From Psoroptes ovis (lineage: Eukaryota; Arthropoda; Arachnida; Sarcoptiformes; Psoroptidae), in NCBI GenBank assembly GCA_002943765.1, contig PQWQ01000001.1:2046001-2110000 (forward strand): a stretch of 64,000 nt of DNA. Direction: 5' to 3'. Below are positions 29,945 to 41,500 of the stretch, piece after piece; the stretch's first letter is position 1; every line of letters starts with the position of its first letter. The notes beneath the pieces were generated by a model. That model had not been told where the DNA came from, did no database searches, and saw nothing but the letters and a program-made list of their open reading frames with translations. A program made the translations under genes and the position numbers.

Positions 29945-31302
29945 TATTACTCTCTCTGTGTGTGTTTCTCTCCCAATATTTTACAAAATCACATTAAATC
30001 AAATAATTTAATATGGTGATAATGTAATGATAATTATTATAATCATTATTATTATTATTATAATTAATTATAATTAAATCTCCTTATTTATATTTAATAT
30101 CATTCTTTTCTTTCATTATAATATTTTCACTTTACCATTTATAAATATAATTATAATGTTTTAAATTTCAAAATCTCATATATAATCACGTTTCGTATAT
30201 TCATTCATTCATTTATTCTGGTATAAATCTCTTACATTTGAACAACAAATGAACTAATGAACAAATGGATAATGCAATACAAAGGAAAAATTTTCAAATA
30301 TAAATCATGTTATCTTATTTATTTATTTGTTAATATTATAATAAACAAAATATATTTAATGATGAACAAATGAACATCAAATTACATTTTTTTTGCTATT
30401 TGCCATTTGGCATAAATACTACAAAACATGCATGAGAAAACAACATTTGGTTTATTGTGCAGTTGCTGGATGTTATTTTTTTTATTTTGTCGAATTATCA
30501 TGTTTGTCTGCACAAAATTTAAATGATAATTGTGTGTTAATGTGTGTGTGTGTTTTCAAGAAATTATTTGAATGAAAATTTCATTTATAAATCATCGTTT
30601 GTTTTGATTACGGATTTTTTACGAATGAATAAATTAATCCAAAGATTATTCGATCATTAATTAATGACAGCATTAATTATTATCATTATTATTTTTGAAT
30701 TATTTGAATCATATGAATCATTTGAAATATTAGAATTGTTTAAATTATTTGAATTGTTTGTATTGGAATTATACGGGTTTTTTTTTCTCATTGTTTTGAA
30801 AATTAAGAATTATTTGTGAAGAAGAATTATGTTCATATGAAATTATATTCATTTTCTCAAATGAATGTTTTGTATTATTACCTTTGAATGATATTTCGAT
30901 ATGAAAAATATCGAAGACCAAAACAGGTGAATCGATCGTTTAAAAATAATGTATTTCGGTCGCTAAAAGATTGAAAAATTGCAGAACTCAATTATGTAAT
31001 TATGGGCTTTTAATTATTTTCCTCAAGAAATTTCGATTAGCCATAGTATCACATGAATGTGATTACGATGTAAAGTTATCATGTTATCAGTCGATTACAA
31101 CATTGAAAATCATCAGGATTTCTAGGATTCTAGATTGAAATTAGTTTTTAGAAAAATTTTCCCTCTCTGATTCATCATCAAAGAATTTTCCTTGTGAAGA
31201 AATATAAAACATTAGATATTTGGGCCCGAAAAAAGAAGAAATTTGAGAATAAAATTTTTCAATATTTGAAATCAACAGAAATATTAAATTTGGAGAAGCA
31301 GT

Positions 31303-31328
31303 AATACGCAACTAAGTAGTTGCGTATT
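31303..31328. repeat. Perfect 12-bp inverted repeat with 2-bp spacer
   Basis: The left arm AATACGCAACTA (31303-31314) and right arm TAGTTGCGTATT (31317-31328) are exact reverse complements separated by AG. It is one of the few GC-containing perfect palindromes in the gene-poor region. Its function is unknown: it could bind a dimeric protein or fold as a hairpin. Confidence 0.9.
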
Positions 31329-34080
31329 TTGTCGTTGAAATTCAGAGACAAAATCGGCAATCACTTGGTTACCAAATTGATTGATGAAGATTTGCCATGT
31401 CAATCCTCGATATAATTAAACTTGATAATCAATAGTTTTCTATAGAGCTCTCGTGGGTCTCTTTTCACTCGTCAAAAATCAATTTCTACGAGTACAATGA
31501 GAAGAAATTGTGAACGAATGAAAATTGTAAAATTGCATTGTCCAATAAGTTTGTCCGTGATTAAATCCAAATGAAATCGATTTATTGACCAAAATCAGCG
31601 CTTTTACAATTTTTTGGACAAATTTATTACATTATCATCACTAATTCATCATTATTGAATGATTTGACTCATTCAAATTTCAAATCATACACACAATAAA
31701 TCATTATATTTTTGTCCTCCACTGGATTATTATTATTATTTAATTACAAATTGATTTTTGTTTTTTTCATAAATTCATATTTCAAATGGAAAAGCGCTAA
31801 ATTTAGGCCAAAAAACAAAACAAAAAGCAATAAACAACAAAAAAATCAAATAAATGAGTGGAAAAAAATTAAATATGAAAAATAATGTCACTATTAATAA
31901 TGATAATGATGAAGAGATTATAATTAATGATTACAAGCATGTCATCACATGATTATGATGATGATAAATTGAATTATTATGTAAATCTAAATGGATGTTT
32001 ATCATTTTTATGTTTATTATTATTATTATTATTAAAATTATTAATATCAAAGAATAACGTTGCGTAATCCATCGGAAAATTGATGCATTTTCAATGCCAA
32101 AAAATTGAATTGAATCGAATTGAATTAAATACAATTTTGAATTCGGCATACTTCCAATGGACAATATTCGTATTGATGAATAACCAAAAAGAATTAATAG
32201 AAATACAAGTTAAAATAAACCAAAAAATATCAATACCATGGCCGAAACAAAGCGAATTATCATTAAAATTTTAAATTGACATTTTTTTTTTTCATTTTCC
32301 CATTTCGTTCATTTGCTCATCCATTTTGTTAATGGCTATTATTATTATATGGTTAACCACCACCAAGATAGTAATAATAATAACCATAATTTATTAATAG
32401 CAATGATAATAATAATGACAATTATTATTGCATTTCAATTGAAATCAACCAAAAAACAAACATTACAACATGAAAAAAAAGTTAATTAATATTTTTGTGT
32501 TTGTTTCTTACACCCGCTAATTACACAATTGTTTATAATAATTAATAATTATTGTCATTTTCACAATCATTAAGATTATCATCATCATCATTATCATTAT
32601 CATTGTAATTACAATTATGATAATTAATATTATTTACTTAATGATAATTGTTATTGTTATTATTACAAACATGACAATTATCACAATAATAAAACTATTA
32701 TTAATAGTAATATTAATTTATCTCATTTGGTAATTGCAAATATAAACAAGCAATTTTCTTAAGTGTTTATTGTCTTTTCCATTTAATATTTTTCAATTTT
32801 AAATTAATTTTCCATGTAAAAAATTACATAATTCTTCACCATCATTCATAGTTGTCATCACTTTTGGCGAATAAGTGAATGAAAAATGAATAATTGAATT
32901 CTGAATAATTTCATTTCTTATTCATATTTTGAATAGAAATATGAAATTCTAAATATTTTAAATAAACAAACAAATATATAATTTTGAAGAATGGAAATGT
33001 TTTCGAAAGAAAAAAAAATATTTCATTTTATGGTTCAAAAAACCTTATTTCAAAAACTCAAAATTTCTGAAAAAAATGAAAAATATCTGAATCTGCATAT
33101 AAACATATGCATTGATGTTGGTGTTTTTTGTTTGTTTAGCTTTTAGAACACCTAAAAATAATTTTGATTCTCAAGCGATTGACATGGAATTATGAACATA
33201 TAAATGTTTTGAGAAATGCTCGAAAAATGTTTTGGAAAAAAATGTTTAAAAATTCATTGGAAAACAATTCTTGCGAATAACGAGAATTTTTTTCACGGCG
33301 GAAAATTCAAACATGAAGATGCTGTTGATGATATTAATGGTCTAATTGAGATTTCTAGCGTACATTAGCATTGTATTAGAACGGATACATGCAAATTCAA
33401 AGCGTTTACGTGTATGTGATTGTATTCAAACGCATGTATTGTAATATACAAGCATCATTTATTTTTTTTGGACAAGAAAAATTCAAAAATATTTCAAAAA
33501 TTTCAATAAAGGTAAGAAATGAATGAATGAATGAATGGATAAATGTAAAAGAGTGTCGAACTTGTTTAAATGTGTTGATGTATTTGTGCATTCATCATTA
33601 TCATATATTCATAAATATATGAAATTATCATTATGATATTAATGATATTCATTTCATAAACAAATGAAGAAGTTAGAAATGAATGAATAAATGAATAATA
33701 ATAATAATTATGATGAAATAAACCAGAAATAAACATGAATAAAAAACAAAAACAAAACAAGGTACTTGCTATTAACAAGGTTAATTGTGAATAATATATT
33801 TAAATCATCTTGAATATTAAGAAAAGAAAAATGAGAAATCATAAATACATTCATTTTTTTCGAATGATTTGTTTGTATTTGTAATTTGGATTTGATGAAA
33901 ATTATTATGATGATGATGATGATGATGAAAAATTCATATTTGAAATATGAATATATGAATAGATCAAATCTTCAAACATGTTCAATTTGTTCCAAAAATT
34001 TCTGACAAATATGATTTATTAATTAGCAAATTGATTGTAAATAAAATTTAAAGCGATTTGCTTCGATATTTATAATAATT

Positions 34081-35926
34081 ATGGAAAACAATAATAATAG
34101 TATCAATATAAATGGTCAAATTAATTATTTATCATTATCATCATCTTTATCGACATCATTAGATTATGACGATAATGGTCAACAACAGCAGCAACAATAT
34201 TATAATTATCATCAACAATGTATTAATATGAATTATTTGAATTCAAATAATTTTATTGTTGATAATCATAATCATCAAGAACAATGTGATCAAGAACATC
34301 AAGAATATCATTATCAATATTGTAATAATGTAAATAATCAATTTTATAGTAATGATTCAAATGATAATAATGATAGTTACAATCATCATTATCCAATACA
34401 GAATCAACAATTGAATATTCATAATTCAACAACAGCTACAACAGCGACAACGATAGCGAATCGTTTTACTGTAAATAATTGTACGAATAATATCAATAAT
34501 AAAAGTTATGATTATAATTTTTCAATTGTTTCAAGGCCATCATTGTCAACATCTTCGACAATATCATATATCGATAATGTTGTTAATAATAATAATAAAT
34601 CAAATAATCAAAATCAAAAATTTGTTTGTTCTGAAAGTAGTGATACTAATAATGTGATGAATAATAGCGAAAGCAATTTAATTATAAGGGAAATTCATAT
34701 CAATCAATCAAATACAATGACAAATGAACATATAGTTTCAATGAAAAGTGATAATGATAAGAAATCAAGTGATAAAAATGATGGAATTGATAATAATAAT
34801 GATGATGACGATACAGATTGTTTATCATCAATAACAGAATCAACAACTGCAGCAGCAGCAGCCTCTACATCTGCATCAGCATTATTGATTGGTGAACGTG
34901 AATGCGCAAATTGTATGACACGTAATACACCATTGTGGAGACGCTATGGTCCAAATAGTTTTCTATGTAATGCATGTGGCTTATATCAACGAGTCAATGG
35001 TAATCATCGACCGTTGATGAGAAATATTCGTCGTAATACAACTACAAACACTACCAAACGTATCGGTGAGTATGATTAAGTGTTCAATTTCTAATAATCG
35101 AAAAATTATCGATTTGATAATCGATCTGCCATCTATTTATATTGAGTTGATACAATTTTACGTCATTGAAATCGAATTCATCTTGAAAATTCAATTTAAT
35201 TCTTAAAAAAAAGGTTTATGTTGCGCGAATTGTGGCACAAAAGCAACATCAATGTGGCGTAGAAACAGTTATGGTGAATCAGTTTGTAATGCATGTGGTT
35301 TATATTTTCGTTTGAATGGCATCAATCGTCCAATTGAAATGCGCAAAGAATCGGTTCGAACACGAAAACGACGTACAAAACCAATGCTCATGTTACGTGC
35401 AATGTTGGGACCAGATTTTTTCAATAAAACATCATCATCATCACCTTTAACCACATTATCTTCGACATCATCATCATCATCATCATCCATGACAGCATCA
35501 TTAAGCAATTCAAACAATACAAACAGTGATAACAATAATCAACAATATGAATCATCATTGGAAAAATTATTAAATTATAAACCCAAAATTTTAGCAAATA
35601 GTAAGATGTTGGAATTTAACAATAATAATCATCAAGAATCGAGGAGAACGAAAAAAATTACAAATAATTCGAATAAAAGCCTCATATTGAAATCATCGGA
35701 AACATTGACATCATCCAAAATTGATTGGAATAATGTTAATAGGATTCCAACAATTGATGAAGACAATTCCACGAATCAAATGCCAAGCGTAGATTATTCT
35801 AATCATCCAAAACAACAAGTTGATTTCAATATATTTAATAATAATGATAATTCAACATCATCATCATCATCAACAGCAGTAGCAGTATATCATCAATATA
35901 GTCATCAACATCATGAACAATATTGA
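34081..35926 (+). CDS. Two-zinc-finger GATA transcription factor
   Basis: Two exons: 34081..35065 and 35214..35926 (565 aa), with a 148-bp phase-1 intron between the fingers (donor GTGAGT). Finger 1 (residues 275-299, [14 protein letters not shown] ... LCNACGLY) and finger 2 (332-356, [14 protein letters not shown] ... [13 protein letters not shown]) both have C-X2-C-X17-C-X2-C spacing. Finger 2 is followed by the basic arm [12 protein letters not shown]. The rest is low-complexity Asn/Ser/Gln/His sequence with an Ala run before finger 1. Family knowledge: these proteins bind WGATAR in the nucleus and direct mesoderm, gut or blood fate in animals; finger 2 makes the main DNA contacts. Met in TSMWRR is unusual where most relatives have Leu. 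I cannot say whether it is the pannier or serpent type. An upstream untranslated exon is possible. Confidence 0.93.
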
Positions 35927-36146
35927 TTCTTTTTATCGATTAATTAATCAATTATAGATTTTATTAAATTAATGAACGTTTATAAAAAATTGCGTTATAT
36001 GTATTAAAATTACAAGATTACAAAAGTGGTGAATATGGGTGTGTTCGTGTAAAACAATTTTCATGCTTAATCTTACAACTGGACAAAACCATTGCTTTAA
36101 ATAGACTAATGGTTGCGCAATGCAACTAACGTGGCGCTGGATGCTG
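35927..36146 (+). other. 3' flank of the GATA gene, abutting the retrotransposon
   Basis: About 220 bp lie between the GATA stop codon and the downstream LTR-type repeat. Part is presumably GATA 3' UTR. Positions about 36100-36140 are less AT-rich than their surroundings, with no second copy seen in the window. Confidence 0.4.
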
Positions 36147-36257
36147 TAATATATGAAACTAAATCGAATCAATCTAATACATCATTTTGAATATAATATA
36201 TATAATATTTATTGATAAAAACATTTAAAATAAATAAAAAATTGAAATTAAAATATA
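36147..36257 (-). repeat. Downstream 111-bp terminal repeat (3' LTR remnant)
   Basis: It appears identical to 42710-42820. Only this 111-bp part is shared; on the internal side the sequence changes directly into the gypsy 3' noncoding region. No polypurine tract lies directly next to it. Confidence 0.9.
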
Positions 36258-36431
36258 GTCGTACTCGAAGTCATGATCGTCGATTTGTTTTTGTTTTTTT
36301 TTTTCAAATTTTAATTTTTATTCACAAATTCAAAAACATCAAATCATAGTTTTTGTTATTAACATGTTTTTGTTTTTATATCAAAAACGTTTTTAAATTA
36401 ACAGGCTTGCGCCTGTGTGTCAAAGTCAAGA

Positions 36432-38585
36432 CTATGGCTCTGACTCCTCCCCTCCAAGATTCGCTGGTCTCCCTCGAAATCTAAATTTTGCGATCGGCAG
36501 GTCACCATAGCATTTCTTCAAGTGATTCAGGTGGATGTATCTCAATCTTCCAACCGAATCTACCACCGTGGCAACCCTGTTTTCGTTGATCTCTTTAATC
36601 AAAAATGGTCCCCGCCATCGTTTATTGAGCTTTCGAGAAGTATTTCTTGCTTGCTCCTCACGATGCCAATACACTTTATCACCAACTCCACAAGGGGATC
36701 GCTTCACCGTTCGATCATAGTATCGTTTTATATTACGATTTCCAACTATTAAATTGTTCGTGATTTTCTGCTGAATTAAGGTCGAGTTATGGACTGGTTT
36801 AATTGTGGGCCATAATTTATCTAACGGTGTCGTAGGTTCATGATTGTATAAAGCCACGTATGGGGCAATTTTCGTAGTCGCATGTTTAGAGGCATTATAC
36901 GCTTCAAGCATTAGACTTAATTTCGAGCACCATTGTTTTTGGTTTTCAATCGAACAACGTATCATTCTTTCCAGTGTTTGGTTGAAACGTTCCACTTGAC
37001 CATTCGCTTGGTGGTGATAATCTGATATGTAATTGATCGTTATGCCATTCCTGGAACATAATTGTTTAAAGATTTGACAATCAAATTGACTACCTTTATC
37101 TACTATGACTGATTTTGGAAGGCCGAATTTATTAATCATCGTCTGAAACCACGAAGCAACAGTCTCAGCCAAAATATTCGGTAGTGCTTCCCCAACTACA
37201 AATTTGGTAAACAAATCTTGTGCAACGATTATGTATTTATTGCCGAAATCTGACAATACAAACGGGCCACATAAATCTACAGACAAAACTTCCCATGGCT
37301 TCAATCTTTCAGCGTGTCTTTCTACCATTGGTTCTTTGAATTCTAGATCATCCTTTTTTGTTTGGCAGTTATGACATTTCTTCAAATACTCCTTAAGTTG
37401 GTGTTTCCAGTTGGCCCAGTAAAACCTATTACGAATCAATTCGCTGCATTTATCGAGTCCCAAATGACCAAATTCATCGTGGACAACACGAAAAATTTCG
37501 CGTTGTGTTTTTTTATCGTTAACAATAAGTCGTTTCAAATCGCCTACTACCAAATATTCGTTACCATCAATGATTTCGTGATTATTAGTTAAAATAGTAG
37601 AAACATTTTGAGTTTTGTTTGATTCACACAAATTGATTTGAAGCCTGCTCAACGCATCAGCTACTACATTCTCTGAACCTTTAATATATTTTATATCAAT
37701 AATATCGAATTCTTGCAGCAACAGGGCCCAACGACCCAGTTTTCCCAGGCAATCCTTCTTATTCTGGATCCATTTTAATGGTCTGTGATCAGACTCAATG
37801 ACAACTTGATTGCCCAACAAATACGGTTTCCATTTGGTAAGGGCAGAAATTATAGCAAGTGCCTCTTTCTCGATAGTGCTATATTTCCTCTGTGTTTCAT
37901 TTAGTTTTCTGCTGAAAAATTCGATGTTGACTCTGTGGCCATCTTTCTCTTGCATTAAAACGGCGCCCAAAGCAACATCCGATGCGTCTGTCATTACAAT
38001 AAATTTTCCATCAAGGTTCGGAAGGTGGACCACCGGATGTGCTGATAACTTTTGTTTCAGGATGTTGAATGCTGTCTCGCATTCATCGGACCACAAGAAC
38101 TTTTTCTTATTGTTAGCTGCTGCATACAGCGGCTCTGTGATGTGGCTATACTTTTCAATTAACGAGCGATAAAAATTTGCCATTGCTAGGAACCGCACTA
38201 ATTGTGGAGAGTCTTTTGGTTTCGCATAATCTAAAAGTTTACGAATTTTTTCAGCTGGAATAGATTTAGTACCGTTTTCAATTACATAACCAAGAAATTC
38301 GATCTTTCTTTGGGCGAACACGCATTTTTCTTCATTTAAAATCAGATTTTCTTCTTGAAATTTGCTTAAAACTGTATCAATATGTTTCAAATGTTCATCA
38401 AAATCTTTTGAAAAGATGATCACATCATCTAAATAGCACTGAACAAACTTAAAATCACCTAGGATCATCATCATTAATCGTTGAAAAGTTTGTGGAGCTG
38501 TGGAAAGACCAAAAGGCATTCTCAAAAATTCGTATAATTGGCCTTCCCACGCAAAGGCCGTGTACTTTCTGGCTGCTGGACTCAT
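36432..38585 (-). CDS. Ty3/gypsy pol fragment: partial RT, RNase H, integrase
   Basis: An open frame of about 717 codons from the ATG at 38585. It begins inside the RT fingers (SPAARKYTAFAWEG), so gag, protease and the RT N-terminus are missing. Then come LRMPFGLSTAPQTFQRLM, the RT catalytic box YLDDVIIFS, RNase H (MTDASDVALGAVL; YSTIEKEALAI; SDHRPLKW), the integrase zinc region (HLGLDKC ... CHNCQTK) and the core with DLCGPF, VDKGSQF and HHQANGQVERFNQ. The C-terminal end reads HLNHLKKCYGD. The frame ends in a purine-rich stretch (GGAGGGGAGGAG) that may be the gypsy polypurine tract. It is visibly more GC-rich than its surroundings. Its frame closes at a TAG just upstream of the junction, so translation would need reinitiation at the overlapping TGATG. 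Confidence 0.92.
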   Translation of the reverse strand: MSPAARKYTAFAWEGQLYEFLRMPFGLSTAPQTFQRLMMMILGDFKFVQCYLDDVIIFSKDFDEHLKHIDTVLSKFQEENLILNEEKCVFAQRKIEFLGYVIENGTKSIPAEKIRKLLDYAKPKDSPQLVRFLAMANFYRSLIEKYSHITEPLYAAANNKKKFLWSDECETAFNILKQKLSAHPVVHLPNLDGKFIVMTDASDVALGAVLMQEKDGHRVNIEFFSRKLNETQRKYSTIEKEALAIISALTKWKPYLLGNQVVIESDHRPLKWIQNKKDCLGKLGRWALLLQEFDIIDIKYIKGSENVVADALSRLQINLCESNKTQNVSTILTNNHEIIDGNEYLVVGDLKRLIVNDKKTQREIFRVVHDEFGHLGLDKCSELIRNRFYWANWKHQLKEYLKKCHNCQTKKDDLEFKEPMVERHAERLKPWEVLSVDLCGPFVLSDFGNKYIIVAQDLFTKFVVGEALPNILAETVASWFQTMINKFGLPKSVIVDKGSQFDCQIFKQLCSRNGITINYISDYHHQANGQVERFNQTLERMIRCSIENQKQWCSKLSLMLEAYNASKHATTKIAPYVALYNHEPTTPLDKLWPTIKPVHNSTLIQQKITNNLIVGNRNIKRYYDRTVKRSPCGVGDKVYWHREEQARNTSRKLNKRWRGPFLIKEINENRVATVVDSVGRLRYIHLNHLKKCYGDLPIAKFRFRGRPANLGGEESEP

Positions 38586-41500
38586 CACTGACTGATCATT
38601 CTAACTGATTGTCTTGATTGATCATTCGCAAAATCTGCATCAACATATACATGCAGATCATCATTGTATGGACCAATCTTAATTCCATAATCTTTTGTAG
38701 CGATCAGATATCGAAATATGCGTTTGATAGCAGCCAGTAATGAATGCGTTGGTTTTCCTTGAAACTGAGATAAATGATTGACTGCGAACGCGATATCTGG
38801 TCGTGAATTTCGGCTAATATATAATAATGAACCAATTAAATTTCGCACTGGTAAATCATCATTGATGTGTTCATTTTCATTATGTTTATATAATTCAACA
38901 ATTGGTGTAGTTGCTGGTTTCAGATGATTCCATTGATATTGTAACAATAATTTATCGATGTAATTGGTTTGATTAATAATAAAATAATTTTCACAATCAA
39001 TAATTGTTAAACCTAAATAATCATTGAAATTGCTAATTTTATGAAGATCAAATTTCTTTTCCAATGATTTAATAATATTATCAATATCATTTTTCGAAGA
39101 ACCAGCGATGATTATATCATCTACGTATATATAAACGTATACACTATTTTTCATAAATAAACATAATTCAGCTGGTGACTGATGAAAACCAATAGACTTA
39201 AAATAGTTCGCAAGGGTTTTATACCACATTAAGGATGCTTGTTTTAATCCATATAAACATTTATTAAATTTCATTAATTTATTTTCACCATATGATGGTG
39301 GTGGAATGGTAAAAATCAGTTCATCAATTGATGCATTTAAGAATGCATTTGCAACATCCAGTTGTGCCATATGCCAATTGTTCTTTTTAACGAATGATAA
39401 TAATAATAATAAAGCATCTTTGGATGGTGTTGGTGAAGCAGTTGTGGTGTAATGGTCACCATAAGACTGTAAATGACCATTGGCAACTAATCTTGCCTTA
39501 TATGTACCATCTCGTTTCTTTGAAAAAATGAAATGTGAATTAATGATTTTCTTATTTTTAATTTTCATTTCTTCTTCAGTGGGATAAACGAAGACGTTAT
39601 GCGAACGTATTTGCTTCATTTCTTTATCAATTGCAGCGATCCATTTATCTGCATTTTTACAATTAATTGCTGCTTCGTAAGTTTTGGGAATAAAATCATC
39701 ATCATCATTAATTAAATTGTTGCTGACAATTCTACATATTGAACATAATTGGCCATAACGCTCAGGCCTTTTTCCTTTTGTTGATCTTGATGATCTTCTC
39801 AAAGGTTGAGCACTAATGTTGTTATTTTGTGTGATTGAGGATGATGATGAGGCAGCTGTTGAATTTGATGCTGACCATGATGAAGATAACGATGCTGAGG
39901 AATCAGACGATGATGATTGAATAGTATTATTTAAATTATCATTAAAAACGAGTGTATTAAAAACATCACTATTTAAATCAGAATTATCATCAGCATGAAT
40001 TGATGATGGAAAATCAAAATCGTTTATACAAGTTGATTCATCATTATCATCACAATTATTATAATTATTTACACGTGAATTATCATTATTATCACAGCTA
40101 AAATTTTCAAAGTTATCACAGTTGTTTTGTTCATCATCATTGTTTAAATTTTCACTATTTATATTTTCAGTTTTATCACAGATAGAATTATTAAAATCAC
40201 TGTTTAAAAATGTTGACGATGAAACTGTTGGTGAATAAAAACTATTTTGGTTGTTAAAATCACTATTTACAAACGATGATGATGTTGATGACGAAGAAGA
40301 AGATGGAGACGAAGATGTTGATTGATTTTCACTGAAATACATTTCATGTTCTACAAATTTTACATGTGGTGTAATAAAAATTTTGTCATTTTCTACATCA
40401 TATAAACGATAATTCTTCGCTCCGGCATATCCAAGAAACAGACATTTAATTCCTACCGGATTCAAACAATGCTTACGTTTCTGGTGTGGTAAAACGATGT
40501 AAGCTACACAGCCAAACGTTCTAAAGTGCGTGTATGAACAAGGACGTTTGAATACCAATTCAAATGGAATATCAGAATTACGTGCTATGCACGGTAGTCT
40601 GTTGATGATATAAATAGCTGTCTTACACGTTTCAGCCCAATATTCGTGCTGCAAATTTGCGCTATTTAACATGGAACGAACATATGATTTAATTACACGT
40701 ATTTTACACTCAGCAAGTGCATTCTGTTGTGGATTATACGCAGACGAGTGCTGATGTTCAATACCATTTGCCATTAAAAATTCATCAAGTGTTTTGTTTG
40801 AAAACTCAAGGCCATTATCTGATCTAAGGTATTTGATCTTAGCATGATGATGTTTTGTGACAAAATTTATAAACTTTATTAGCTTTTCACAAGCTTCAGA
40901 TTTGGCTGAAAGTAAATCGTACCACGTATATGATGATCGTTGATCAACAATAACCAAAAGATAACGTTTTCCATTAAATGATGGTGTCACAAAATCAGCT
41001 AAATCAACATGGATTTTTTCAAAAACATCATAATTAAGAAAATCAGTGACCATGGTGTGGCTAGACAATCTTGATTTATTTTCAATGCATATTTTACATT
41101 GATTATTATCTTCGATTGGAAGATTAAACTTTTTGATACATTGTGAATAAACCGTCTGACCACAGTGTCCCAAGCGATTGTGCCAAATACCATTAATTTT
41201 ATTACAAGAAGATTCAGAACCATATATTATGGAGTATAATCTTTCTCCTTTCTTAACAACATATTCAATATCATTCTGTTTGATAAAACAACGATGATTC
41301 TTAAAGGTTATTTCAAAATTTTCATCCATCAGTTGCTCTACAGATATGAAATTTTGATCAACTGCCGGACAACATACTACATTGAACAATCGTAATCCGT
41401 TTTCCAATAATACTTCGCCAATTGAAATTGATTTGACAAGTTCACCTGTGGCAGTTCGAAATTCATCTTCATGTTTAGTCGGATTAATAAGGAATTTTTC

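Larger units (their letters stand above)
25765..34080. other. Gene-poor AT-rich region between GPCR and GATA gene
   Basis: Across 8.3 kb I find no ORF with family resemblance and no spliceable exon series. The region holds the GPCR 3' end, homopolymers, a CAA-rich tract, a pyrimidine-rich tract with a 28-bp duplication, a near-perfect palindrome and many ATT/AAT runs. Given its place upstream of a developmental transcription factor, it is a likely home for GATA-gene enhancers and untranslated exons. That role is inference only. Confidence 0.55.

Noticed and set aside
36522..38172. Plus-strand ORFs inside the gypsy fragment
   Set aside because: Shadows of the intact minus-strand pol frame.
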